Shown here: piece after piece, positions 1 to 7,052 of the stretch
Layout: each line of letters begins with the position of its first letter
How positions within the stretch are numbered: the stretch's first letter is position 1
NCBI GenBank assembly: GCA_965662565.1
Contig: CBFIHS010000026.1
Coordinates: 1-27,177, forward strand
Direction of reading: 5' to 3'
Origin: UBA5109 sp965662565
Lineage (GTDB): Bacteria > Pseudomonadota > Gammaproteobacteria > Pseudomonadales > Pseudohongiellaceae
Length of the DNA stretch: 27,177 nt
Position numbers and translations under genes: made by a program
Notes under the pieces: generated by a model
The model's input: the letters and a program-made list of their open reading frames with translations, nothing else
What the model was told of the DNA's origin: nothing
The model's database searches: none

Positions 1-12
1 TGTTATTATTTC

Positions 13-51
13 CTTAAACTTAACTCTTAAACTTAGCCCTTAAACTTAGTC
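13..51. repeat. Three tandem copies of a 13-bp unit downstream of rimM
   Basis: Three consecutive 13-bp units (13-25, 26-38, 39-51) share the core CTTAAACTTA and differ only in the last three bases. On the minus strand, which is the coding strand here, they follow the rimM stop codon. Each copy boundary reads TTTAAG followed by GG or AG, so it resembles a Shine-Dalgarno sequence. The next gene in this operon in gammaproteobacteria is trmD, so the repeats probably lie in its leader. That gene is outside the window and is inferred only. Confidence 0.85.
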
Positions 52-60
52 CCTATGTTT

Positions 61-603
61 TTAGTCCAGACCCCAATCTAAACCCCAATCTACGCTAATT
101 TCACCAGCATCAATATCAACATTAAGGATTACTTGATCTCGCAAATAAGGAATTAATCTATCCTCACTATCTATGCTCTGTTCATCTGCGTTGACAACCA
201 AAACATCGTTGGCGCCAGTTTCAAGCAAATGTTCAACTCTTCCTAAGTCTTCACCATTAGAGGTTTTAACTCTCAAACCTTCCAATTGGTACCAATAATA
301 ATGTCCAGGTTCCAAGTCGGGTAAAAACGACTTTTCTATATACAAATCTTTACCGGTATATTGCCGCGTAAGATCTCGGTCATCGCACCCTTTTATAAGC
401 GCTACAAAGCCTTTTCCATGTGCTTTGCTTTCGAGAATTTCGAGCTTAACTAGAGAGGCAGCTTCTAAACTGTAAAAAGTCTGGTAACTAAGAATGTTCT
501 CTAGAGGGTCGGTAAATGAAATCAATTTCACCCACCCTTTAACACCATAAGCAGCACCAATACGAGCGACCAGAATTCGATCACTGGCTTGCTGCTCAGT
601 CAT
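61..603 (-). CDS. rimM: 16S rRNA processing / ribosome maturation factor RimM
   Basis: RimM binds ribosomal protein S19 and helps the 30S head mature; it is cytoplasmic. The 180-residue protein has the family N-terminus (ILVARIGAAYGVKGWVK, near residues 10-26), the KGCDDRDLTRQYTGKDLYI segment and the C-terminal PRC-barrel, including the conserved TGANDVLVV stretch. Length is normal. It starts directly after the rpsP stop codon (TAA then ATG with no gap), which implies translational coupling. The C-terminus reads DWGLDWGLD because of a 12-bp tandem duplication at 70-93, so this protein has four extra residues compared with a single-copy end. Identification is secure from sequence and from gene order. 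Confidence 0.96.
   Translation of the reverse strand: MTEQQASDRILVARIGAAYGVKGWVKLISFTDPLENILSYQTFYSLEAASLVKLEILESKAHGKGFVALIKGCDDRDLTRQYTGKDLYIEKSFLPDLEPGHYYWYQLEGLRVKTSNGEDLGRVEHLLETGANDVLVVNADEQSIDSEDRLIPYLRDQVILNVDIDAGEISVDWGLDWGLD
70..93. repeat. 12-bp tandem duplication in the 3' end of rimM
   Basis: Two adjacent 12-bp copies (70-81 and 82-93) share ACCCCAATCTA and differ only at the last base. They are in frame and duplicate the residues DWGL near the RimM C-terminus. This looks like replication slippage. Confidence 0.85.
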
Positions 604-864
604 TTAAGCAGCTGCCGCTGAACCTTTTACCGATTCTTTGACCAAATTCGCTACTCGATCACTAACTTGAGCACCTTGGCTCTGCCAGTATTCGATGCGC
701 TCCATATCAATACGCAGTCTCTCTTCCTGGCCTCTAGCGCTAGGATTAAAGAAACCAACACGCTCAATAAAGCGTCCATCGCGAGCATTACGCTTGTCAG
801 CGACAGTCAAATGATAAAAAGGACGTTTCTTAGCTCCACCGCGAGAAAGTCTAATCATTAACAT
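604..864 (-). CDS. rpsP: 30S ribosomal protein S16
   Basis: S16 is a small-subunit protein needed for 30S assembly. The 86 residues carry the family signature at the N-terminus (IRLSRGGAKKRPFYHL) and the FIERVGFFNP segment near residues 32-41. The start at 864 is chosen because M-L-M-I-R aligns with the usual M-V-T-I-R opening; the second Met two codons later would remove conserved residues. It is the first gene of the rpsP-rimM(-trmD) operon and is separated from ffh by 213 bp that hold a probable promoter. The short Ala-rich tail (SAAAA) is normal variation. Confidence 0.97.
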   Translation of the reverse strand: MLMIRLSRGGAKKRPFYHLTVADKRNARDGRFIERVGFFNPSARGQEERLRIDMERIEYWQSQGAQVSDRVANLVKESVKGSAAAA

Positions 865-969
865 AAGTCATTGTTCCTAAAGTATAAAATCTATTTAACC
901 CTAGCTTAAAAACAATCTAAAACTAGAGCTCTCCCAATCATGAGATTCCTGACTGGAAAAAAGGCGGGT

Positions 970-998
970 ATTCTAAGGGAAAAGCAGGCTTATTGGAA
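970..998 (-). promoter_or_regulatory. Candidate sigma-70 promoter for rpsP-rimM
   Basis: On the minus strand TTCCAA (993-998) is followed after 17 bp by TAGAAT (970-975). The -10 element is good (5 of 6) and the -35 is weak (3 of 6). It lies about 105 bp upstream of the rpsP start. The pattern is seen in the sequence; its use as a promoter is inferred. Confidence 0.4.
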
Positions 999-1077
999 CC
1001 TTAAATCACTGATTTTACGTAAAAAGTAATCTTTTGCTCTGGCTACCCTGCTAAGGCTAGTTAATCTACTTACTCAA

Positions 1078-2475
1078 TCACCCGCCGGGGAAACCACCAC
1101 CGGGAGGCATACCACCAGGAGGCATACCACCTGGGGGCTTCATTCCCCCCATACCGCGCATCATATTTGCCAATTTTCCACCTTTCATTTTTTTCATGAC
1201 ACGCTGCATTTGTTTATGCTGTTTTATTAGGCGATTTAAGTCTTGAATATTAGTTCCTGAACCTTGAGTAATCCGACGCTTTCGAGAACCATTTAGCAAA
1301 TCAGGGTTTCTTCTTTCCTTCATGGTCATGGAATTAATAATAGCTTCCATGCGAACAAACATCTTGTCATCAATACGTCCTGCTGCCGCTTGAGCCATAC
1401 CACCCATACCTGGCATTTTATCAAGCAAGTTACCTATGCCACCCATGTTTTGCATTTGCTGTAACTGCTCTTTAAAGTCTTCTAAATCAAAGCGTTTGCC
1501 CTTCTTAATTTTCTGAGCCAAACGCTCGGCTTTTTTCTTATCAACCTTCTTTTCAACGTCTTCAATGAGCGATAGAACATCACCCATTCCAAGAATTCTA
1601 GAAGCGACACGATCAGGATGGAAAGGCTCTAAACCATCAATTTTCTCACCAACACCTAAAAACTTAATCGGTTTCCCAGTGATATGTCTAACAGAAAGTG
1701 CCGCGCCACCACGGGCATCACCATCAGTTTTAGTTAAAATCACACCTGTTAGAGGCAAAGTATCATTGAAAGCTTTAGCCGTATTAGCCGCATCTTGACC
1801 AGTCATTGCATCGACTACGAAGAGTGTCTCAGCCGGCTTGATCAGATCATGCAAAGATTTAATCTCTGACATCATTTCATCGTCGATAGCCAGTCGCCCC
1901 GCGGTATCGACAAACAACACATCAACAAAACGTTTCTTAGCTTCAGCTAGGGCACTTTTAACAATTTCTTCAGGTTTTTGAGAGATATCACTTGGGAAGA
2001 AACTAACTCCAACTTCACCGGCAAGTGTTTCCAACTGTTTAATTGCTGCAGGGCGATAAACATCCGCACTGACCACCATAATGGATTTCTTTTGATTGCT
2101 TTTTAACCACAAGGCCAATTTCGCAACAGATGTAGTTTTACCCGCCCCTTGTAAGCCAGCCATAAGGATGACCGCTGGAGGTACCGCTTTTAAATTCAAC
2201 TCCTCATTTGCATCTCCCATAAGAGACTGCAGCTCGGCTTGAACTATCTTTAAAAAGGCTTGGCCGGGATTTAAAGCGGCGCTAACTTCTTGACCAATCG
2301 CACGATTCTTAACCTGCTCAACAAAGTCTTTAACCACTGGCAAGGCAACATCAGCCTCAAGTAACGCCCGCCGAACCTCACGCAGACTTTCCTGAATGTT
2401 GTCTTCTGTTAACTTGGCTTTCCCGGTTATAGTTTTTAGAGCACCGGATAATCGCTCTGTTAAGGTCTCAAACAT
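1078..2475 (-). CDS. ffh: Signal recognition particle protein Ffh (SRP54)
   Basis: Ffh binds 4.5S RNA and signal peptides and, with FtsY, targets membrane proteins co-translationally. The 465-residue protein has the N-terminal helical bundle (about 1-95), the P-loop GLQGAGKTT (107-115), DTAGR (190-194), TKTD (248-251) followed by GDARGGAAL, and a methionine-rich M domain from about residue 325 on. That domain includes the RNA-binding segment around the RKRRITQGSGT motif. The C-terminus has tandem GGMPP repeats, from 15-bp DNA repeats near 1090-1130, a variable feature of this family. The gene is divergent from ypjD, as in other gammaproteobacteria. Confidence 0.98.
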   Translation of the reverse strand: MFETLTERLSGALKTITGKAKLTEDNIQESLREVRRALLEADVALPVVKDFVEQVKNRAIGQEVSAALNPGQAFLKIVQAELQSLMGDANEELNLKAVPPAVILMAGLQGAGKTTSVAKLALWLKSNQKKSIMVVSADVYRPAAIKQLETLAGEVGVSFFPSDISQKPEEIVKSALAEAKKRFVDVLFVDTAGRLAIDDEMMSEIKSLHDLIKPAETLFVVDAMTGQDAANTAKAFNDTLPLTGVILTKTDGDARGGAALSVRHITGKPIKFLGVGEKIDGLEPFHPDRVASRILGMGDVLSLIEDVEKKVDKKKAERLAQKIKKGKRFDLEDFKEQLQQMQNMGGIGNLLDKMPGMGGMAQAAAGRIDDKMFVRMEAIINSMTMKERRNPDLLNGSRKRRITQGSGTNIQDLNRLIKQHKQMQRVMKKMKGGKLANMMRGMGGMKPPGGMPPGGMPPGGGFPGG

Positions 2476-2563
2476 AAAACTATACTTTCCAACTATCTAC
2501 CAAAGCCTAGATTCTACAACAAAAAAGCTTCAATGGCGTGCAGACTTATGAGAGACTTTCGAC

Positions 2564-3364
2564 ATGCTAGCAACCGTTTCAGGAATTATCGCCGCAGTCT
2601 TCTATCTATTGGGCGTTTGGTTTCTAATTCAAACCTTATATCAAGAGCGCAATATGCGACAGCTTATCTTAGGCTGTGGCTTTTTTGCTCTGCTTGCTCA
2701 TCTCCTAAATATGATAGAAGTGATTAACACTTCTACCGGATACGATTTTAGCTTCTTTAAGATTGCTACCTTGTTTAGCTTTGCAATTTCTTTATTGGTT
2801 CTGATGAGTAGCCTTAAAAAACCATTAGAAAACCTGTTCCTGATGATTTTCCCAATAGCAGTGATCAGCATTCTGTGCTCTTTATTTCTCCCTAGCACAG
2901 AGAGTCCTCACTCCGACTACAGTGCTGGCGTTGCAGTACACATAGTGTTGGGAATTTTGGCAACAAGCATAATTACAATTGGCGCAATTCAAGCAATCTT
3001 TATGGCTTATGAGAATAATCAGCTAAAGCAAAAACACGGCTTTCGCCTCATTAGACATATGCCACCTTTACAAACAATGGAAACTCTCCTATTCGAAATA
3101 GTTTGGGTAGGTATCTTCTTGCTTTCAGGTGTTATCATTACGGGCATCCTTTATACAGATGACTTTATCGGGCAGCATCTCTCCCACAAGACTGTTTTAT
3201 CAATTATATCTTGGGTAGTTTTTGCAATTTTGCTATGGGGTCGTCATCAATCGGGCTGGCGTGGAGCGACTGCAATACGATGGACCTTGACAGGTTTTAT
3301 ATTTTTAATACTCGCTTATTTTGGCAGTAAATTTGTACTTGAACTTGTGCTTGATCGTGTCTAA
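2564..3364 (+). CDS. ypjD: Cytochrome c assembly-family membrane protein (YpjD/CcsA-like)
   Basis: This 266-residue integral membrane protein has about eight hydrophobic segments and belongs to the CcsA/CcmC-type cytochrome assembly family. Histidines within or next to membrane helices (in LLAHLLN, AVHIVLG, HLSHKTVLS and the WGRHQSG segment) are the likely haem-handling residues. It lies head-to-head with ffh and directly before the CNNM/CorC-type gene, the arrangement of ypjD-yfjD in many gammaproteobacteria. The start at 2564 has only a weak ribosome-binding site. Family assignment is firm; the exact role of YpjD proteins is not well established. Confidence 0.88.
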   Translation: MLATVSGIIAAVFYLLGVWFLIQTLYQERNMRQLILGCGFFALLAHLLNMIEVINTSTGYDFSFFKIATLFSFAISLLVLMSSLKKPLENLFLMIFPIAVISILCSLFLPSTESPHSDYSAGVAVHIVLGILATSIITIGAIQAIFMAYENNQLKQKHGFRLIRHMPPLQTMETLLFEIVWVGIFLLSGVIITGILYTDDFIGQHLSHKTVLSIISWVVFAILLWGRHQSGWRGATAIRWTLTGFIFLILAYFGSKFVLELVLDRV

Positions 3365-3394
3365 ACAAGCACTTTTTCTCTAAGCAATCTCCCC

Positions 3395-4684
3395 ATGAAT
3401 GATTTACCTCTACATTACCTATTTGGCATTCTGATCTTGTTAATCATTTCTTCTGGTTATTTTTCCAGTTCAGAAACCTCCATGATGTCGCTAAACCGCT
3501 ACCGTTTAAGGCACCTCGTAAAACAGAAACATAAAGGGGCGATTCGTGCCAGCAAACTTTTGGATCAGCCTGACCGTTTGATTGGCATCATTCTTATTGG
3601 CAACAACTTTGTTAATATTTTTGCTTCTGCAATTGCTACTTTAATCGCAGTAAGATTGTTTGGAGATGCAGGTATTCTTGTTGCAACGATAATACTGACT
3701 ATCGTTATTTTAATTTTCTCTGAGGTAACCCCAAAAACAATAGCTGCCGTCCATCCTGAAAAATTAGCCTTTCCTTTCAGTTTGCCTTTGGTGTTTTTAT
3801 TGCGAGTTTTTTATCCTCTGGTATGGATGGTTAACGCCATCTCAAATGCATTAGTTCGTTTCTTAGGCTTTGATATGGATGATGTCGATGCTCATCATCT
3901 CAGTAAAGAAGAGCTGAAAACTATTGTGTATGAATCGGGTTCTCGAATATCAACAAGACACCAAAATATGCTGGTTAATATTCTTGATCTCGAGAAGGTT
4001 TCAGTCAGCGACATTATGATTCCTCGAAATGAAGTCGTAGGTCTTGATGTTGAGGAAAGTATTGATGAAATCATGCAAACCATTATTAATAGTCATCATA
4101 CGCGTTTACCTGTTTACAAAGAAAATCTAAATAACGTTATAGGGATACTCCATATGCGCAACACCGCGCAATTAATCGACATGGAGGAAATCAACAAAGC
4201 AGCCTTTGTTCAACTTAGTAGAGAAGCCTATTTTGTACATGAAACTACTTCTTTGCACACACAGCTGATCAATTTCCAAAAACAAAAAAGGCGTATCGCT
4301 GTTGTCGTTGATGAGTATGGTGATGTACAAGGTATTGTTACATTAGAAGATATTCTTGAAGAAATTGTTGGAAACTTCACTACAAATTTGGCCGAAGAAA
4401 CTGATGACATACACCCTCAATCAGATGGCACCTACTTAATTGAAGGCAGCGCTAATCTTAGAGACATTAACCGGGCATTAGATTGGGATTTACCCACTGA
4501 TGGATCTAAAACACTGAATGGCTTGCTGACAGATATGCTCGAAAATATTCCTGAAAATAGTGTTGGTATTCAACTGGCTTTTTATCGTGCTGAAGTTATT
4601 CAAGTGAAAGACAACATGATAAAGAATGTGAGAATTTGGGCGCATGATCAAGATGAAAACACAAAGCAAAGCTCACTTTTTTAA
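3395..4684 (+). CDS. yfjD: CNNM / CorC-HlyC family transporter with CBS pair (YfjD/CorB type)
   Basis: The 429 residues show the full architecture of this family. An N-terminal CNNM membrane domain (about 1-180, with the GNNFVNIFASAIATL helix and the SEVTPKT motif) is followed by a linker and a CBS pair (about 205-330, with IPRNEVVGLD and VVDEYGDVQGIVTLEDI). A C-terminal CorC_HlyC domain follows (about 345-420). Such proteins are associated with Mg2+/Co2+ efflux or Mg2+ homeostasis at the inner membrane, with CBS domains sensing nucleotide-Mg. The gene starts 30 bp after ypjD and is probably co-transcribed with it. Substrate is inferred from the family. Confidence 0.92.
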   Translation: MNDLPLHYLFGILILLIISSGYFSSSETSMMSLNRYRLRHLVKQKHKGAIRASKLLDQPDRLIGIILIGNNFVNIFASAIATLIAVRLFGDAGILVATIILTIVILIFSEVTPKTIAAVHPEKLAFPFSLPLVFLLRVFYPLVWMVNAISNALVRFLGFDMDDVDAHHLSKEELKTIVYESGSRISTRHQNMLVNILDLEKVSVSDIMIPRNEVVGLDVEESIDEIMQTIINSHHTRLPVYKENLNNVIGILHMRNTAQLIDMEEINKAAFVQLSREAYFVHETTSLHTQLINFQKQKRRIAVVVDEYGDVQGIVTLEDILEEIVGNFTTNLAEETDDIHPQSDGTYLIEGSANLRDINRALDWDLPTDGSKTLNGLLTDMLENIPENSVGIQLAFYRAEVIQVKDNMIKNVRIWAHDQDENTKQSSLF

Positions 4685-4717
4685 AACATTTAAACAAAAA
4701 CTAAACTAATATTTGTT

Positions 4718-5284
4718 ATGAAATACTGTACCCAATGCGGCCAAGAACTGAGCTTTATCACTCCAAAATCTGATAACAGAAAACGATTTGTTTGCGAGTC
4801 TTGCGGCCACATACATTACCAAAATCCTCTAGTCGTAGTTGGCACTGTCCCTTATTACAAAGATAAAATTCTTTTATGTAAACGCGCTATAGAACCACGT
4901 TATGGCTTATGGACACTTCCTGCAGGTTTTATGGAGAATGACGAAAGCGTTTCTGAAGGGGCTTTGCGTGAAACTTTTGAAGAAGCCAATGCTAAAGTCA
5001 CTTTAGACAAAATGTATACTACTTTTAGCGTTCCTTATATAAATCAGGTGCACATATTTTTTCGTGCTAAACTTGTTGATCTAAATTTTTCAGCTGGCAT
5101 CGAAAGCTTAGACGTACAGTTGTTTAGTCAAAGCGAAATCCCTTGGAACGAGATCGCATTTACTCCTGTGTCAGAAACTTTAAAACACTATTTTAAAGAT
5201 AAAGAAAAGAATAAATTCCTTTCTCATTATGAAGAAATTTTTATCAATGCCAAAACAGGTAAAGCTAAGGTTAAAACAGTGTAA
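4718..5284 (+). CDS. Zinc-ribbon NUDIX hydrolase
   Basis: This 188-residue enzyme would hydrolyse a nucleoside diphosphate linked to another moiety, but the substrate cannot be read from sequence. An N-terminal zinc ribbon has C4, C7, C26 and C29. The NUDIX box begins at G70 (GFMENDESVSEGALRETFEE) and keeps the catalytic REx2EE core. The usual Gly after EEx is Asn here, which I recall as normal for this zinc-ribbon subgroup. The gene ends 2 bp before fdhD, so the two are probably translated together, though a functional link is not obvious. Confidence 0.9.
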   Translation: MKYCTQCGQELSFITPKSDNRKRFVCESCGHIHYQNPLVVVGTVPYYKDKILLCKRAIEPRYGLWTLPAGFMENDESVSEGALRETFEEANAKVTLDKMYTTFSVPYINQVHIFFRAKLVDLNFSAGIESLDVQLFSQSEIPWNEIAFTPVSETLKHYFKDKEKNKFLSHYEEIFINAKTGKAKVKTV

Positions 5285-5286
5285 TT

Positions 5287-6099
5287 ATGTTCACTCTAAC
5301 CACAAAAGTTAATCCATTAAACGCCACAAGCAAAGAACAAGATGATGTTCTAGCTGATGAAGAGCCGCTAGAAATTCGTTTGGGTTATATTGATAAAAAC
5401 AAAGGACGAGTCCACAAAAGTGTAGCCATTACAATGAGATCGCCTGGCCAGGACCCCGCCCTAACCGTTGGTTTTTTATACAGTGAAAATATTATTGAGT
5501 CGACAAACCAGATCATAGATATTGAAACAAGCAAAGAAAACCTTATACGCGTAGAACTTGCTGAAGAGGTCATTCTTGACTTAAAGAAACTGGAACGACA
5601 TTTCTACACTACATCAAGTTGCGGGATTTGCGGTAAAGCTTCTCTAGAAGCTTTGAGTTTGTCGGGTGCCGAAGCTATAAGCACTAATTTTGAAATCAAT
5701 GCTCAGCATCTGGCGACTTTAGGTAACAACCTTCGAGTAAAACAAAACTTATTTCATAGCACTGGAGGTACACATGCTTGTGGTCGTTTTGATAATGTTG
5801 GTGTAGTACTCGAAATTGCTGAAGATGTTGGCAGACATAACGCGATGGATAAGCTCATTGGACAATCACTGATAAATAACTCACTTCCATTATCAAATTC
5901 TGGCTTAGTGGTAAGCGGCAGATTGAGTTTTGAGTTAATGCAAAAAGCATTGATGGCAAAATGCCCAATGGTAGTCTCGATAGGTGCACCCTCTTCATTA
6001 GCGGTAGAATTGGCGCAGGAATTCAATATTACTTTAGTTGGTTTTTTGGCAAATGAGAGCTTTAACATCTACCACGATGACCGAAGAATTATTGTTTAA
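5287..6099 (+). CDS. fdhD: Formate dehydrogenase accessory sulfurtransferase FdhD
   Basis: FdhD transfers sulfur from IscS to the bis-MGD molybdenum cofactor before it is inserted into formate dehydrogenase. The 270-residue protein has the catalytic cysteine pair in SSCGICGKAS (C112 and C115), the GGTHACGRFD segment and the EDVGRHNAMDKLIG motif, and the family's normal length. It lies 2 bp after the NUDIX gene and about 950 bp before the fdsGBA structural genes, which it serves. In the well-known fdsGBACD operons fdhD (fdsC) lies after fdsA; here it is upstream and separated by non-coding DNA. Confidence 0.95.
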   Translation: MFTLTTKVNPLNATSKEQDDVLADEEPLEIRLGYIDKNKGRVHKSVAITMRSPGQDPALTVGFLYSENIIESTNQIIDIETSKENLIRVELAEEVILDLKKLERHFYTTSSCGICGKASLEALSLSGAEAISTNFEINAQHLATLGNNLRVKQNLFHSTGGTHACGRFDNVGVVLEIAEDVGRHNAMDKLIGQSLINNSLPLSNSGLVVSGRLSFELMQKALMAKCPMVVSIGAPSSLAVELAQEFNITLVGFLANESFNIYHDDRRIIV

Positions 6100-6278
6100 T
6101 AAATATTTCTTAAAGTGGCTAGTAACATCTCTTTTTTCAAACACTACAAACAGTAACTTCTATACTTCCTCACTACATTGGTGCAGGCACTGTCATTAAT
6201 GCACTGCGCCTGTTCTAAAACTGAACCAACAAAACCTATTAGAAATGCAAGTAATTGTTTTTATTATAATTAATAAGT

Positions 6279-6294
6279 TGGCATGATCATTGTA
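6279..6294 (+). promoter_or_regulatory. Sigma-54-like promoter element before the candidate small RNA
   Basis: The sequence TGGCATGATCATTGTA matches the -24/-12 consensus TGGCACG-N4-TTGCW at 10 of 12 informative positions, but the strongly conserved C of the -12 element is T. An IHF-like sequence with one mismatch lies at 6248-6260. A perfect TATAAT also occurs at 6265-6270 without a good -35 element, so a sigma-70 start is an alternative. Confidence 0.3.
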
Positions 6295-6304
6295 AGGTAT
6301 TAAC

Positions 6305-6407
6305 TAAGAAAAGGATTTCTGCGTGCTTCGATTTCGGAGTATTTGTTCTCCCCAAATGAAAAGGGCTCTATTCCCTCAATCCCCCAAACAGATAGAGCCC
6401 TTTTCAC
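6305..6407 (+). ncRNA. Candidate small RNA of about 100 nt
   Basis: The segment between a promoter-like element (6279-6294) and a strong terminator hairpin contains no plausible ORF. It folds into a 5' hairpin (stem 6324-6330 with 6335-6341, loop ATTT) and the terminator stem with a C/T-rich 20-nt loop. Such a loop could pair with ribosome-binding sites. The 5' end is estimated from the promoter. No known RNA family is recognised, so this is a structural inference. A late terminator for fdhD is the main alternative. Confidence 0.35.
6357..6406. terminator. Strong terminator-type hairpin, possibly bidirectional
   Basis: A perfect 15-bp stem (6357-6371 with 6392-6406) contains GGGCTCTAT and its complement and encloses a 20-nt loop. 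AAAA precedes the G-rich arm and TTTT ends the other arm, so either strand would give a GC-rich stem followed by U residues, typical of a bidirectional intrinsic terminator. Confidence 0.75.
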
Positions 6408-6540
6408 CCTAAACTCTAAGTAGACAATTTTCATAGATAGTTAACATACATTGGAATGCTCAGGATTGGAGTAGATCCCTACCTGACAGCAGTTAGAAAA
6501 CTAGGTTAGTTTATACAATTTTACAAATCAAAAAATTAGA

Positions 6541-6570
6541 ATAGTCACTATAAGTTAAAATAGTCACTAT
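6541..6570. repeat. Two copies of the palindrome ATAGTCACTAT, 19 bp apart
   Basis: The 11-bp sequence ATAGTCACTAT (ATAGT-C-ACTAT) occurs at 6541-6551 and 6560-6570. It lies in a 14-bp direct repeat (6540-6553, 6559-6572) with a 19-bp period. A partial third copy (GACTAT) ends at 6600. Paired palindromes nearly two helical turns apart resemble an operator, but no regulator gene is next to it. Confidence 0.7.
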
Positions 6571-6609
6571 AAAATTGACAATGAAAATGCCACTGACTAT
6601 ATCTTAGAA

Positions 6610-6921
6610 TTACATTTGTTCAGAGCGAACTTTTTTAATTCCAATTGGAAAGATCACCATCAAAAGCAGAATAACGAGTAAAATATCTTTATCCAAAGAA
6701 TACTAATACAAAAAGTCTTGAGGTAAATTCACGGCTATACTCATTATCAGCACCAGAATAACCAGTAGCAAACCGCGATACACCAGCAAACCGATAACGA
6801 CTATTGCTCCTAGAGCAACAAATAAATAGTCTGATTCTAAACCAACTCTCTCGAGTAAAATTCTACTCAGAGTAACGCCAATGGTTATGAAAAGTATAAG
6901 AACGTAACAAAATATCTTCAT
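6610..6921 (-). pseudogene. Small membrane protein interrupted by an in-frame TAG
   Basis: The minus strand encodes a 72-residue hydrophobic protein (6706-6921; opening MKIFCYVLILFITIGVTLSR) with about three membrane segments. It ends at TAG (6703-6705) after NLPQDFLY. The same frame then continues for 30 codons to TAA at 6610-6612, encoding YSLDKDILLVILLLMVIF, another membrane-type helix, then a basic tail (GIKKVRSEQM). The reading frame beyond the stop fits the first part, so the original protein was probably about 103 residues and was truncated by a single change such as CAG to TAG. The function is not recognised. A functional 72-residue form or stop-codon readthrough remains possible. Confidence 0.6.
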
Positions 6922-6986
6922 GCCAAACTCTCGATAATCCCTAACTATTTAAGTAATCTAAAAGCTGAGACTCTTTAAAATAAGCT

Positions 6987-7011
6987 ATAGCAAGATTTTT
7001 AATTATGCTAT
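6987..7011. promoter_or_regulatory. Inverted repeat upstream of the formate dehydrogenase operon
   Basis: ATAGCA (6987-6992) and TGCTAT (7006-7011) form an inverted repeat with a 13-bp AT-rich spacer, 42 bp before the fdsG start. The shape is that of a dimeric-regulator site, for example of LysR type; fds operons in other bacteria have LysR-type regulators (FdsR). No regulator gene lies in this window, so the assignment is inference. Confidence 0.35.
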
Positions 7012-7052
7012 GGTTATTCTTTTAAATTGAACTCAATAATATAGACAGAGCC

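Larger units (their letters stand above)
6100..6609. other. Non-coding stretch between fdhD and a broken membrane-protein gene
   Basis: No convincing gene lies here. It holds a weak hairpin just after fdhD (CAGGC at 6184 with GCCTG at 6208), an AT-rich block with an IHF-like sequence and promoter-like elements (6248-6294), a candidate small RNA ending in a strong terminator hairpin (6357-6406), and two copies of an 11-bp palindrome (6541-6570). Confidence 0.7.

Noticed and set aside
1090..1130. 15-bp repeats near the end of ffh as a mobile or regulatory repeat
   Set aside because: They are in frame and encode the GGMPP repeats common at Ffh C-termini.
4718..5284. Loss of the conserved Gly in the NUDIX box (EEAN in place of EExG)
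   Set aside because: The zinc-ribbon subgroup of NUDIX proteins, as I recall it, commonly has Asn here, and all catalytic acidic residues are kept.
6184..6215. Terminator for fdhD formed by CAGGC and GCCTG
   Set aside because: The stem is only 5 bp and no T-run follows, so it is too weak to call.
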